From: an uncultured bacterium
GTDB lineage: Bacteria > Desulfobacterota > DSM-4660 > Desulfatiglandales > CALKZT01
NCBI GenBank assembly: GCA_938002815.1
Contig: CALKZT010000008.1
Span: 1 to 45,676, forward strand
DNA: 45,676 bases
Reading direction: 5' to 3'
The notes below the pieces were generated by a model that saw only the letters and a list, made by a program, of their open reading frames with translations, ran no database searches and was not told the DNA's origin. Positions 10,801-18,187 of this stretch are shown one piece after another. The translations under genes and the position numbers were made by a program. How positions within the stretch are numbered: the stretch's first letter is position 1; every line of letters starts with the position of its first letter.

Positions 10801-11889
10801 GGCAACTGTGATGTCCTTTTGAAGCTTCATGTTAGTGATAGTTACAATCGCCTCATCTTCTTTGGATTTGAGAATCTTTGGCACAGGCTTGGGCATGTAA
10901 CCCAACGTTGAAAGGCCACTAAAGACCTTACCTAAACTGGCCTGGCCACCTTCTGCCCCTTCTAAGCTGTTCTTCACAGGATCCTGCTTCTGGATAAATA
11001 CGTAGATCTGTTTGCTCTCTGGCACAGAAATTGTTTCCTTGTACTGTATATAACCCTCTTTACTGACCTCTACCTTGGCAGTAGTCCCTGTGAAATTGGG
11101 TACCTGGAACTTTCCCTGGCTATCTGTCTTGCCCACCTCCTTGCCATCTACAGAGACCAGGGCATCTGCAACTGGCTTATAGGAACCCTTGTCCCCAAAG
11201 GGGAGCAACTCAGAGACCTTGCCCACCAAAGGAGGGGTCTCAACTAGCTGAACCGTGGTTGCGCCCACTGCCTTCACATTTACCCAAAAACCTTGCCCTG
11301 GCTCTATCTTTTGTAAGACCTTAAAACCCTTTGGGTTTGCATAGCTGGCGGTATCCTTCCCTGGCAGATATACAGCCCAGGTGGGGTCTTTAGCGCTTGT
11401 ATCCCAAACCCATACGCTTAGGAATTTCTCCCCTTCTTGAAAAACAGAAGCCACATCTATGGGATCCTGGCAAGTTAAACCCTTTAGGTTCCAACCATAT
11501 TGGAGCTCAAGTTTAGTTAAGACCACCTGGTTTCCAGGGATGGTCAAGGTAAATTGCGCCTCGGAATTTATCCAGAAACCGTCATCCGCCTCAAGGGAGG
11601 AGAGTTTGTAGAAGCCCTTGGTCTCCGCATAGGAGGCACCCTTGTCAGGGTAGTTGGGGAGGTATACAGCCCAACCCTTCCCCTTTTCTCCGTCTGCCCA
11701 TTTCCATATGCTAACTATATTGGGGGAATTGGCTAAAGGACTCTCCTGTATGAGCACAGGTACCCTGGGCCCCAGGAGGTTCCAACCTGCCTTTAGGTCT
11801 AAATTTACCCCTCCATAGGCAGGAGACAGATTCCCAAAGAATAGAAACAACATTGCCACCAAACAGGATCCTATACACCTTTTGAGCAT
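7900..11889 (-). CDS. Giant secreted multidomain protein with duplicated GWNLL/GFWVN module
   Basis: A 1329-residue exported protein, sister to the 1258-residue one. A signal peptide ends near residue 26 (SPAYGG). Two modules (about 31-113 and 125-207) show GWNLLG, SIWKW, WAVYLP, KGF, GFWIN and GWNLKGL, SVWVWD, WAVYLP, KGF, GFWVN. Then come a carboxypeptidase-regulatory-like segment (VSVDGKEVGKTDSQGKF), a block with ITVAVTPFKA closely matching the sister protein, more beta-sandwich regions, a type-3-repeat-like calcium segment (DEDEDGIPDMLE, then DLDGDGLTNLAEW) and a jelly-roll segment with RGWAIDDVSIKD. GGAGGT lies eight bases before the ATG. No catalytic motif was recognised. A surface or matrix role is inferred. 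Confidence 0.85.
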   Translation of the reverse strand: MLKRCIGSCLVAMLFLFFGNLSPAYGGVNLDLKAGWNLLGPRVPVLIQESPLANSPNIVSIWKWADGEKGKGWAVYLPNYPDKGASYAETKGFYKLSSLEADDGFWINSEAQFTLTIPGNQVVLTKLELQYGWNLKGLTCQDPIDVASVFQEGEKFLSVWVWDTSAKDPTWAVYLPGKDTASYANPKGFKVLQKIEPGQGFWVNVKAVGATTVQLVETPPLVGKVSELLPFGDKGSYKPVADALVSVDGKEVGKTDSQGKFQVPNFTGTTAKVEVSKEGYIQYKETISVPESKQIYVFIQKQDPVKNSLEGAEGGQASLGKVFSGLSTLGYMPKPVPKILKSKEDEAIVTITNMKLQKDITVAVTPFKALNVIPGLDEIAKLDLGGEAVPVGGASVEMVDSKGKPITNEEAGFQGVITVSTKKILGKYSVEDIKEKLNKKEGTLVLVAKGNEGWYKVPGEGVVEKEYIRSGEGSPLNQLHTFVFLLASKKSAGQLNLKGKVTDKDSGNGIPGAYVMVDGFSEYAITDDKGNFDFKITLLDQGQGDLNYFTILTWVDGYYGETKTVTKNEVSNPITISLKSFGQVLKIEGKIKDSDTNDPILDAKVILKAPSVLDQIKVAKDGVTVRKDENALYEWRIYDSNYQNVLKTIKGKGKNTLFLSEIENLANLESEQFAILFIELVVQFGDSESNSYSEMGAGYAMFFKQGENLVDLFPGFSTAPYYEVYSDQSGSFSFYMIPKSVLSFLQISASKQGYYSSPFEKISGTGSVILKEISLKPKPTSVDIKEGFEGPLTGWTSKVLVEGAEVANSDTKWQVVENPESVQVNNKVMEYFSQGIEEWEDTEGTVTDITLNNDLSYPDWYKVYNAILTYTVNGQPKSLTVFLYDIDETVPGYDFFTLGDFTGTDIYIWWDFGKYAVTENYTYPIQNGSVIMVSYKKPKEKKIITLPPPFSGSKVYWFGNMNNGSFKGTYYDSVYSNKNLEGVTVSPVYDLTNFDSPVLTFNTWFEVSSTKTASLVVEIAIVDDTLKEGDAVTIESIYGSTKLKKGEFVPLAQVNPMLLYGFDFSSFYGGDEDEDGIPDMLELGGLDPDSDLDGDGLTNLAEWVAGILPGTETKTVYMPPMSTSFGFGSEDPTLLEWVPMEYNLQPFGGHKIQLRFRFIHKNLPGSLYRGWAIDDVSIKDVESYYPFQLLTKDFGYGDVVNIPEGPKPVLWEGSYNYFIENVTVTDLDTLDEIAGESFQGKTVLAQQDKYVTFNVTAFGSEMVVVGYFDSYYKELTLNINVKEPSGVNSFGWGFISDTGEGGIKSGEFSVMDLDQNKIYKGTIKLVPGN

Positions 11890-11989
11890 GGGTTACCTCC
11901 CGGGGAAGTGTTGTTGGGAAGGATTTATCCTCCTATTTAGTATCCAGACTTGGCCATTTTGTATATCTAAAAGAACACCGGGTCATAGT

Positions 11990-12007
11990 CTGTGACCATT
12001 GTCACAG
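11990..12007. promoter_or_regulatory. CRP/FNR-family-like operator upstream of the 1329-residue secreted protein gene
   Basis: CTGTGACCATTGTCACAG is an 18-bp near-perfect inverted repeat matching the classical CRP consensus TGTGA-N6-TCACA. On the minus strand a candidate -10 (TATACA, 11960-11965) follows. This puts the operator centre about 45 bases upstream of a predicted start site, close to the class II activator position. The regulator itself is not in the window. Confidence 0.55.
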
Positions 12008-12031
12008 ATCTGAAAATTCCTAACTCAGAAT

Positions 12032-12349
12032 TTAAGTTTTTTTGGTCTCCTCTTGGATCCAGCTCAAAAAGGGAGCATGTCCCTCCTCTATTTTAAAACT
12101 TATGATGCAGGGGCATTCATAGGGATGGAGCTCCGCAACCCTTTGGATAAGCCTCCCTACCTTCTCCCCTGTGGTCTTGGCGAAAATGGCAGACTCCCCC
12201 TCGTTTTCCAGTCTACCCTCCCACCAGTAAAAGGATTCAATTTCAGGTAAGATATTTGCGCAGGCAGCAAGCCTCTCTTCCACCAGTATGCGGCCGATCC
12301 TCTTTGCCTCTTCCCTGTTCGGCGCCGTGATATAGACCAGTCGATACAT
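12032..12349 (-). CDS. cutA: Divalent-cation tolerance protein CutA
   Basis: A 105-residue protein covering the whole CutA1 family length. It shows the family landmarks VYITAPNREEAKRIGRILVEERLAAC near the N-terminus, then the ANILPEIESFYWWEGRLE block, EIxxFAKTT, and a HPYECPCIISFKI strand. CutA forms trimers with a ferredoxin-like fold and is linked with copper and other metal tolerance, though its biochemical role is unsettled. The ATG has AAGGAGGGAGCC upstream. It is divergent from folD (115 bases to that start) and precedes the secreted protein gene on the minus strand. Confidence 0.92.
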   Translation of the reverse strand: MYRLVYITAPNREEAKRIGRILVEERLAACANILPEIESFYWWEGRLENEGESAIFAKTTGEKVGRLIQRVAELHPYECPCIISFKIEEGHAPFLSWIQEETKKT

Positions 12350-12464
12350 GGCTCCCTCCTTGGGATCTCAAAAAAGTTTGAATTCTAAAAATACCTGTGA
12401 TATGCCCTTGCCTCAAGAAAATCTTTCCGAGGCCATAAATTTTACAATCGAAAGGAGTGATAAG

Positions 12465-13373
12465 ATGACCGCCAAACTTATACTCGGCACAGAGATTAGA
12501 GAGGTGATCCTAAAGGAGATCGAGGAGGAGGTTAAGGAGATCAAGGCCAAATATGGGAAAGTCCCTGGCCTTGTCACCATTTTGGTGGGAAGTAATCCTG
12601 CATCTGTTTCCTATGTCACCCTCAAGATCCAAACAGCCCAAAGGCTTGGTTTCCATGAGGTGCAGGACACAAGACCTGAAAACATGTCAGAGGCAGAGCT
12701 CTTGGCCCTCATAGACAAATATAATAAGGATGATTTGATACATGGGATCTTGGTCCAGCTTCCCCTTCCAAAACACATAGACGAAAAAAAGGTCTTAAAC
12801 GCCATAGACCCTGACAAGGACGTGGACGGCTTCCATCCCATAAATGTGGGAAGATTGATGATTGGTGGTTCAGAGGTGAAATTTCCACCCTGCACCCCTG
12901 CAGGCATCCAGGAGCTTATTGTAAGATCTGGGGTCCCCACAGACGGCGCTGAGGTAGTTGTGGTGGGCAGATCCAACATTGTGGGCAAGCCCATTGCAGT
13001 TATGATGATGCAAAAGGGGCCAGGGGCAAATGCAACTGTGACAGTGGTCCACACGGCCACAAAAGACCTTGCCTTCCATTGCAAGCGTGCCGACATACTC
13101 ATAGTGGCAGCTGGAGTCCCTGGCCTTGTAAAACCAGAATGGATCAAACCAGGGGCCTGCGTCATAGACGTTGGGGTAAACCGTGTGGGAGAAAAGATCA
13201 GCGAAAAGACAGGGAAAAAGGTGCCAATCCTAAGGGGAGATGTGGACTTTGAGGCAGCCAAAGAGATCGCAGGCTGGATCACACCTGTTCCTGGCGGAGT
13301 AGGCCCCATGACCATTACCATGCTGATGAAGAATACCTTGAAGTCACTAAAATATAAGCTTGGATTGATGTAG
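12465..13373 (+). CDS. folD: Bifunctional methylene-THF dehydrogenase / methenyl-THF cyclohydrolase FolD
   Basis: Interconverts 5,10-methylene-, 5,10-methenyl- and 10-formyl-tetrahydrofolate in the cytoplasm, supplying one-carbon units. The 302-residue product has the family signatures: SYVTLKI with the catalytic lysine (YVxxK), ILVQLPLP, the DKDVDGF loop, the cofactor motif GRSNIVGKP and the C-terminal PVPGGVGPMT. The start at 12465 is chosen because AAAGGAG lies seven bases upstream and the protein begins as homologues do. An upstream in-frame extension to 12348 has no ribosome binding site and would overlap cutA. The gene is followed by two strong hairpins. Confidence 0.95.
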   Translation: MTAKLILGTEIREVILKEIEEEVKEIKAKYGKVPGLVTILVGSNPASVSYVTLKIQTAQRLGFHEVQDTRPENMSEAELLALIDKYNKDDLIHGILVQLPLPKHIDEKKVLNAIDPDKDVDGFHPINVGRLMIGGSEVKFPPCTPAGIQELIVRSGVPTDGAEVVVVGRSNIVGKPIAVMMMQKGPGANATVTVVHTATKDLAFHCKRADILIVAAGVPGLVKPEWIKPGACVIDVGVNRVGEKISEKTGKKVPILRGDVDFEAAKEIAGWITPVPGGVGPMTITMLMKNTLKSLKYKLGLM

Positions 13374-13384
13374 AACCTATTTTT

Positions 13385-13410
13385 GGCCATCTGCCCCAAA
13401 GCAGATGGCC
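13385..13410 (+). terminator. Strong hairpin after folD (no T tract)
   Basis: A perfect 10-bp stem GGCCATCTGC / GCAGATGGCC with the loop CCCAAA lies 11 bases after the folD stop. It is not followed by a T run on the plus strand (AATACGAG), so alone it is a poor terminator. It may stabilise the folD mRNA 3' end or work with the hairpin that follows. Confidence 0.5.
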
Positions 13411-13430
13411 AATACGAGTTATGATCAGGC

Positions 13431-13469
13431 AAGGCCACCCAGACTCGTGCTGGGTGGCCTTAATTTTTT
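13431..13469 (+). terminator. Intrinsic terminator immediately before the binding-protein gene
   Basis: A perfect 12-bp stem AAGGCCACCCAG / CTGGGTGGCCTT with the loop ACTCGTG is followed directly by AATTTTTT. It meets all criteria for a rho-independent terminator. It ends one base before the ribosome binding site (GGAGGAGG) of the gene starting at 13484, so it can act either as the folD terminator or as an attenuator for the transport operon. Confidence 0.85.
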
Positions 13470-13483
13470 GGAGGAGGAAGAAT

Positions 13484-14644
13484 ATGAGAAGGGTTTTCAT
13501 CTTAATCTTCTTGAGCTCTCTCTTTTGGCCCCCTCTTTTGAAGGCAGAGGAGCCCATCTTTAAAGTGGGAATGACAATCTCCATGTCGGGTCCGTTTTCC
13601 CAGGAAGTGGGACCATTTAAAGATTTGGTGAAAACTTGGGAAAAAAGGGTAAACCAAAAGGGTGGAATAGAAATAGGCTCCAAGAGACATAGAGTGGAGT
13701 TTGTGGTCTATGATGACAGATCAGATCAAACCGCTGTAAGGGCAGCATATGAGAGGCTTATAAGGTCTGACAAGGTAGATCTCCTTCTTGGGCCTTACAG
13801 TAGCCCCCTCACATTTGCCTCAAGTATCCCTGCAGAGGAAATGAATAAACCCTTCTTGGCCATATGCGGTAATTCTCCCAAGATATATGAGAGGGGGTAC
13901 AAAACTCTGCTAGGGATATTGGATTTAGCTCCAAATTATACCTCAAACTATTGGGATATGCTAAAGTCTGAAGAAAAAATAAAGACCGTTGCTTTTGTGA
14001 TTGAGGATAGCATGCATCCCAAAAGCGTATATACCGGATCCAAAGATCTTTCTGAAAAATCAAACATAAAAACCATTTATGAAGAGATCATCCCAAGTAA
14101 TACACATGACTTTTCAAGCACAATCTTTAAACTAAAATCCCTGAATCCGGATTTGATATTTGTTTCTTCAAATGTCCATTTTGCCATTTCCTTTATGAAA
14201 CAGGCAAAGGAAAAAGATCTAAACCCTATGGAGTTTCATTGCATACACCATAGTGGAATCTTTAGAAAGGCCCTTGGGGAATATGCTGAAAAAGTAGTAG
14301 GGCAAATGTATTGGGTCAAAGGCATGAAAACTAAGGGATCAGAGGAGTTCGATGAGCTAATGAAAGAGGCTCAGCTGGATCCTTATGATTACCCATGGTC
14401 TGTAGCCTACTTTGCAGCCTTTCAGATCCTTGAGGAGGGGCTCAAATCCGCCAGGGGAAAGGATACCCAGGCCATTTTGGAGGCACTGAAAGCTAACCCC
14501 TATGAAACCCTCTGCGGCCCCAATAGCTTTTCCCAAATAGGGACAGGGAAAATAAACCCTATGCCTTCCCAGATACAGGAAGGGACATACCAAATAGTCT
14601 GGCCCAAATCCCTTTCCACGGCAAGGCATCTCTATAGAAGGTAG
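13484..14644 (+). CDS. ABC transporter substrate-binding protein, branched-chain amino acid (LivK) type
   Basis: A 386-residue periplasmic binding protein. It has a signal peptide (MRRVFILIFLSSLFWPPLLKAEEP), then the Peripla_BP_6 opening VGMTISMSGPFSQEVGP, KxWEKRVNQKGGIEI, VEFVVYDDRSD and LLGPYSSPLT, the usual order in this family. The start at 13484 is preferred over the ORF start at 13421: GGAGGAGGAAG is nearby, the signal peptide begins here, and the upstream codons lie within the terminator hairpin. Two permease genes follow with almost no gap, so this is the specificity component of that transporter. The CoA-transferase gene at the end of the operon suggests a carboxylate rather than an amino acid as ligand, which is inference. 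Confidence 0.88.
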   Translation: MRRVFILIFLSSLFWPPLLKAEEPIFKVGMTISMSGPFSQEVGPFKDLVKTWEKRVNQKGGIEIGSKRHRVEFVVYDDRSDQTAVRAAYERLIRSDKVDLLLGPYSSPLTFASSIPAEEMNKPFLAICGNSPKIYERGYKTLLGILDLAPNYTSNYWDMLKSEEKIKTVAFVIEDSMHPKSVYTGSKDLSEKSNIKTIYEEIIPSNTHDFSSTIFKLKSLNPDLIFVSSNVHFAISFMKQAKEKDLNPMEFHCIHHSGIFRKALGEYAEKVVGQMYWVKGMKTKGSEEFDELMKEAQLDPYDYPWSVAYFAAFQILEEGLKSARGKDTQAILEALKANPYETLCGPNSFSQIGTGKINPMPSQIQEGTYQIVWPKSLSTARHLYRR

Positions 14645-14645
14645 G

Positions 14646-15515
14646 ATGAAGGAGCTCTTAGAAGTTACCTCTTCGGGTATCCTCTTAGGTGCAACCTATG
14701 CCTTGATATCAGTAGGTATGGCCATCCCCTTAAATGTGTTTGGTATAGTTAACTTAGGCCACGGAGCCCTGGTCTTATCAGGGCCCCTATTCATCATAGG
14801 GTTTATAAGCCATTCACCTTCTTTAGAGCTACTCGTCCACACCATTATCCTATTGGGGCTCTGGGTGGCTTTATGGTACCTGGGGTATAAAAGACTGATC
14901 AGTGAGAGTGCTCCTCAAGGAGAAAGGGGCATGGGAATCCTTGTGATGGGGATTGGGATCCTAATAGTCCTTGAGGAGACCGGCCTAAAGGTGGCACCGG
15001 GCGGCACAATCATTTTATCCCTTGGGACCGGTTTACCTCAATTTTCCCAAAGCCTCCCCACTGAAAAGGCCCTAATCTTTATCTCTGTCCTGTGTATCTA
15101 TTTATTCTTATCTTTATTTTTGAGACATTCAGACTTAGGTAGGTCTGTTTTGGCCCTGAGCGAGGACAAGATGGCATCCATTCTGTTGGGCATAAATCCA
15201 CAAAAAATATACATTTTAGTTTTTTGGTCATCTTTGCTTTTAACTATTTTCTCTGGTATTATCCTCAGTTTTACTACACCTATCCAACCTCATTGGGCCT
15301 TAATGCTCACAATTAAGTCTCTTCTAATAATTAGTCTCTCCAGGAGATTTAAATTACTCGATACTTTCTTTATCTCAATATTTTTAGGTGTGTCTGAAAC
15401 ATTTGCGAATTTTTACTTAGGCCAAGAGTTAAAAACAATTTTAATGTATAGCATTTTCATTTTAATTACAAAATTAGGACAAGACATTTTGGTTAAATAT
15501 CATGAAGAAGTTTAG
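14646..15515 (+). CDS. ABC transporter permease, LivH type
   Basis: A 289-residue, very hydrophobic protein with about eight predicted membrane segments. Its N-terminus ATYALISVGMAIPLNVFGIVNLGHGALVLSG is the hallmark of the LivH branch of branched-chain-type ABC permeases, and the central DLGRSVLALSEDKMASILLGINPQKI is the loop that contacts the ATPase. It starts one base after the stop of the binding-protein gene and overlaps the next permease gene by 14 bases, so the three are translated together. The ATP-binding partners (LivG/LivF) are not in the window and must be supplied from elsewhere if the transporter works. Confidence 0.88.
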   Translation: MKELLEVTSSGILLGATYALISVGMAIPLNVFGIVNLGHGALVLSGPLFIIGFISHSPSLELLVHTIILLGLWVALWYLGYKRLISESAPQGERGMGILVMGIGILIVLEETGLKVAPGGTIILSLGTGLPQFSQSLPTEKALIFISVLCIYLFLSLFLRHSDLGRSVLALSEDKMASILLGINPQKIYILVFWSSLLLTIFSGIILSFTTPIQPHWALMLTIKSLLIISLSRRFKLLDTFFISIFLGVSETFANFYLGQELKTILMYSIFILITKLGQDILVKYHEEV

Positions 15516-16359
15516 CATCACCCTCTTTCTCACTGTTTTTTTTCTTAGTTTCATAACTCCCACGGATATACAGAGGTTAATTCTCAGATATCTGCTTTAC
15601 TTCGTGTTGACTTCTTACATGTTCATTTTTTATAGAGGCACAAAGATATTGCATTTAGGGCAGGCTGGCTATTTTGCAATGGGTATGTACGCAGTCTCTA
15701 TCTCAGGTAGTGATTGGGCTCTATGGATTTTTTCCATCTTTGCATTATCAATCACATTAATAGTCGTGTATTTCCTTCTGAAAGATATGGAGCCCACTTT
15801 CTTTGGGATATCTTCCCTATGTGTGATGGGCATACTTGAGGAGCTGGCAAGGACCTTGAGGGGGATCACAGGTGGTGTTGATGGATTATTTAGACCACAT
15901 CCCCATGGCCTAATAATGGGACTACTCATCGCCCTATTACTTGTCCTTTTCTCTTTTCTCTATCACGAATATCTCCTTCGTAAGGGGTTCTCCTACAAGA
16001 GCCAAATGGTATGGAATGGGAGAATATTTGCAGAGAGTTTAGGCCTCTCAACAGGAGGCTTCAGATTTTCCCTCTTTCTCCCCTCTGCCATTTGCCTCTA
16101 TTCGGCAGGAATGGCCCACGGTCTTTCGGAAGGCTATATCACCTTAAGCTCTGCCTTCCATCCCGGGTTAACCCTGATACCCATTTCAGCTACCCTTTTG
16201 TGTAAGGATTTTTACCTCCTCCCTGTTTTGGTAATGATCCTACTTGGCTTTCAGGAGCTATTAAGTTATCTTGCCTGGGGCTATCAGGGGACAGTGATGG
16301 GAGGGATCCTGATCCTCATTGCCTATCATCTCCTCATGAGAAAGGAGTCACCAGGATGA
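15502..16359 (+). CDS. ABC transporter permease, LivM type
   Basis: A 285-residue membrane protein with repeated hydrophobic segments. The motif GTKILHLGQAGYFAMGMYAV corresponds to the SLGxAxFxxxGAY signature of LivM permeases. The segment SYKSQMVWNGRIFAESLGLSTGGFRFSLFLPSAICLYSAGMAHG corresponds to the family's cytoplasmic coupling loop, although the usual R(A)(I/L)R(D/E)N(E/D) core is poorly conserved. It overlaps the previous gene by 14 bases and the CoA-transferase gene by four (ATGA). Together with the LivH-type gene it would form the membrane channel. Confidence 0.85.
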   Translation: MKKFSITLFLTVFFLSFITPTDIQRLILRYLLYFVLTSYMFIFYRGTKILHLGQAGYFAMGMYAVSISGSDWALWIFSIFALSITLIVVYFLLKDMEPTFFGISSLCVMGILEELARTLRGITGGVDGLFRPHPHGLIMGLLIALLLVLFSFLYHEYLLRKGFSYKSQMVWNGRIFAESLGLSTGGFRFSLFLPSAICLYSAGMAHGLSEGYITLSSAFHPGLTLIPISATLLCKDFYLLPVLVMILLGFQELLSYLAWGYQGTVMGGILILIAYHLLMRKESPG

Positions 16360-17366
16360 AGCCCCTGGAAGGTATTAAGGTAGTGGAATTGGAAGGTCTT
16401 GCGCCAGGGCCCTTTTGCGGAATGGTCCTTTCAGACTTTGGCGCAGAGGTTGTCCTCATAAAGAGACCAAACCTGGAACAATACGATATTATGGAGCACA
16501 ATCCCTTACACAGGGGGAAAAGGAGCCTCTCCTTAAATCTAAAGTTATTAGAAGACCGCAAGAGGTTTTTGGATCTCCTAAGAGAATCGGATGTGCTCAT
16601 AGACCCCTTTAGGCCCGGGGTCCTGGAAAACTTGGATTTAGGGCCTAAGACCTTAATGGGAGAGAATCCAAGGCTTATTCTGATACGGCTCACAGGATAT
16701 GGCCAATGGGGGCCCCTTTCATCAAAGGCAGGCCATGACATAAACTATCTTGCCCTCTCCGGAGTCCTCTCCCTTTTTAAAGGAGAGGGGAGCAAACCTG
16801 TGCCCCCTTTAAATCTCTTGGCAGACTTTGCAGGGGGCGGGCTTTTAGCAGCCCTTGGTTGCCTTTTGGCCCTCTTTGAAAGGGAGAGGACACAAAAAGG
16901 TAAGGTGGTGGACGTGAGCATGACAGAGGGCGTTACTTATCTCGCTACCTTCCTATTTGGTCTCTACTATAACGGTCTCATGCCCAATCCAGTGGGTAGA
17001 AATAGGCTGGACGGAGGAGCACCCTACTATAATGTCTATGAGACCAAAGACAAAAGATTCATGGCAGTGGGAGCCATAGAGGAAAAGTTCTACAGGGCCT
17101 TCTTAAAGGGATTAGATATAGATCCCTCCTCCCTACCACCCAAAGAAGATGAGAGTTCCTGGCCTTATATGAAAGAGATCATCCAGGATCGCTTTAGGCA
17201 AAAGACAATGGAAGAATGGACTGCCATCTTCGAGAGGTTAGATGCCTGTGTCACACCTATCTTGGAACTGAACGAGGTTATAGACCTACCTCAGCATAGA
17301 GAAAGAAAGCAGTTTCTACAAGATATACCCCAGCCTTCTCCTACCCCAAAGCTTTATCACATATAA
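16356..17366 (+). CDS. CaiB/BaiF family (class III) CoA transferase or acyl-CoA racemase
   Basis: A 336-residue member of the family III CoA-transferases, which includes alpha-methylacyl-CoA racemase and formyl-CoA transferase. The start EGIKVVELEGLAPGPFCGMVLSDFGAEVVLIKRP, the DVLIDPFRPGVLENLDL block and GYGQWGP are characteristic. The probable catalytic aspartate is D128 in GHDINYLALSG. It is somewhat shorter than the usual 360-400 residues, with a compact C-terminus. AAAGGAG precedes the ATG, and the start overlaps the permease stop. Its place as last gene of the import operon suggests that it activates or racemises the imported acid as a CoA thioester. The substrate is unknown. Confidence 0.9.
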   Translation: MKPLEGIKVVELEGLAPGPFCGMVLSDFGAEVVLIKRPNLEQYDIMEHNPLHRGKRSLSLNLKLLEDRKRFLDLLRESDVLIDPFRPGVLENLDLGPKTLMGENPRLILIRLTGYGQWGPLSSKAGHDINYLALSGVLSLFKGEGSKPVPPLNLLADFAGGGLLAALGCLLALFERERTQKGKVVDVSMTEGVTYLATFLFGLYYNGLMPNPVGRNRLDGGAPYYNVYETKDKRFMAVGAIEEKFYRAFLKGLDIDPSSLPPKEDESSWPYMKEIIQDRFRQKTMEEWTAIFERLDACVTPILELNEVIDLPQHRERKQFLQDIPQPSPTPKLYHI

Positions 17367-17391
17367 CCCACCCACAGGGTCTGTGGGTGGG
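17367..17391. terminator. Bidirectional hairpin between convergent genes
   Basis: A perfect 11-bp stem CCCACCCACAG / CTGTGGGTGGG with the loop GGT starts right after the CoA-transferase stop codon and lies six bases from the end of the oppositely oriented gene at 17398. The T-rich tails are weak on both sides (CCATTTCT on the plus strand). Confidence 0.7.
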
Positions 17392-17397
17392 CCATTT

Positions 17398-17583
17398 CTA
17401 AACACCTGCCTCTATCTTGCATTTGGTGAAGTCTATTTCCTGATTACACTTTTTACAAATGTGCTTCTTGTCAAACTCGTCAGAGAAGATCTCTTTTTCC
17501 TCTCCACAATTAGGACACTTACAAATGAAGGATTTTAGATTTTTGTGTGCCTCAAATCCAGGGCAGTGCATTGGTGTTGTCAT
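17398..17583 (-). CDS. Small cysteine-rich zinc-ribbon-like protein
   Basis: A 61-residue protein with cysteines in CKCPNCGEE and CKKCNQEIDFTKC plus a further Cys near the N-terminus (MHCPGFEAHKN). The two CxxC knuckles spaced about 20 residues apart suggest a small zinc ribbon or rubredoxin-like iron site. GGAGGTTAAT precedes the ATG. It is the last gene of the oxygen-defence cluster, 12 bases after the flavodoxin stop. No specific family is recognised; an electron-transfer or regulatory role is only a guess from the context. Confidence 0.75.
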   Translation of the reverse strand: MTTPMHCPGFEAHKNLKSFICKCPNCGEEKEIFSDEFDKKHICKKCNQEIDFTKCKIEAGV

Positions 17584-17595
17584 ATTAACCTCCTT

Positions 17596-18030
17596 TCATT
17601 TCATCTTGGATGCTATCTCTTTTCCATAGTCCTGGGCCATCTTAATACCGCCCCCCAGGGAGGCAGACTTAAGCCTCAAGGATCCTCTTACCATATCCAT
17701 TTTAAAGATGTTTTTCATGGTATCAAAGATCCTGTCAGGTGCCTCACCGCTCCAACCAAAGGCACCAAAAGAACCCCCTACCTTCCCTTCAAGCCCTGCC
17801 TTCTCTGCCATAAATAGCATGGTCTTCATGGCCTGCATCATCTCTCCATGGTAGGTAGCAGAGCCGAAGACATAGGCGTCGTAGCCTTGAAGGTCCTTTT
17901 CAGACTGAATACTACTCACATTTACTACCTTTGCTTCATGCCCTCCCATGCGGATTCCCTCAGCAATTAATTCCCCTATCTCTTTGGTCTCACCAGTCCT
18001 TGTGGCATACACAACCAAGGCCTTCCCCAT
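17596..18030 (-). CDS. Flavodoxin family protein
   Basis: A 144-residue FMN-binding electron carrier. The phosphate-binding loop YATRTGETKEI fits the flavodoxin pattern (T-x-T-G-x-T), and the later segments DAYVFGSATYHGEMM and SFGAFGWSGEAPDRI correspond to the two loops that enclose the flavin ring, as in flavodoxin-like domains of flavodiiron proteins. GGGAGGGCAAA precedes the ATG. It lies downstream of the rubredoxin-like gene in the oxygen-defence cluster, where it may deliver electrons to rubrerythrin or superoxide reductase; that link is inferred from position. A gap of 157 bases upstream could hold its own promoter. Confidence 0.9.
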   Translation of the reverse strand: MGKALVVYATRTGETKEIGELIAEGIRMGGHEAKVVNVSSIQSEKDLQGYDAYVFGSATYHGEMMQAMKTMLFMAEKAGLEGKVGGSFGAFGWSGEAPDRIFDTMKNIFKMDMVRGSLRLKSASLGGGIKMAQDYGKEIASKMK

Positions 18031-18187
18031 TTTGCCCTCCCATTCTGTCTCATCTCAAGCCAACTTCCTCTTACTTTTGGGCCAGATGCCCTCTCCTTAA
18101 GGCCCCCAGAAATCACTTCCAAATTTCAACGGGAGCCAATAAACCCTTATAACGAAAGATCCAAAGCTCTTTTAAGCTACCCCCCTA

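Noticed and set aside
12611-13438. A 275-residue minus-strand open frame across folD
   Set aside because: It is antisense to a clear folD gene, has low-complexity composition and no ribosome binding site.
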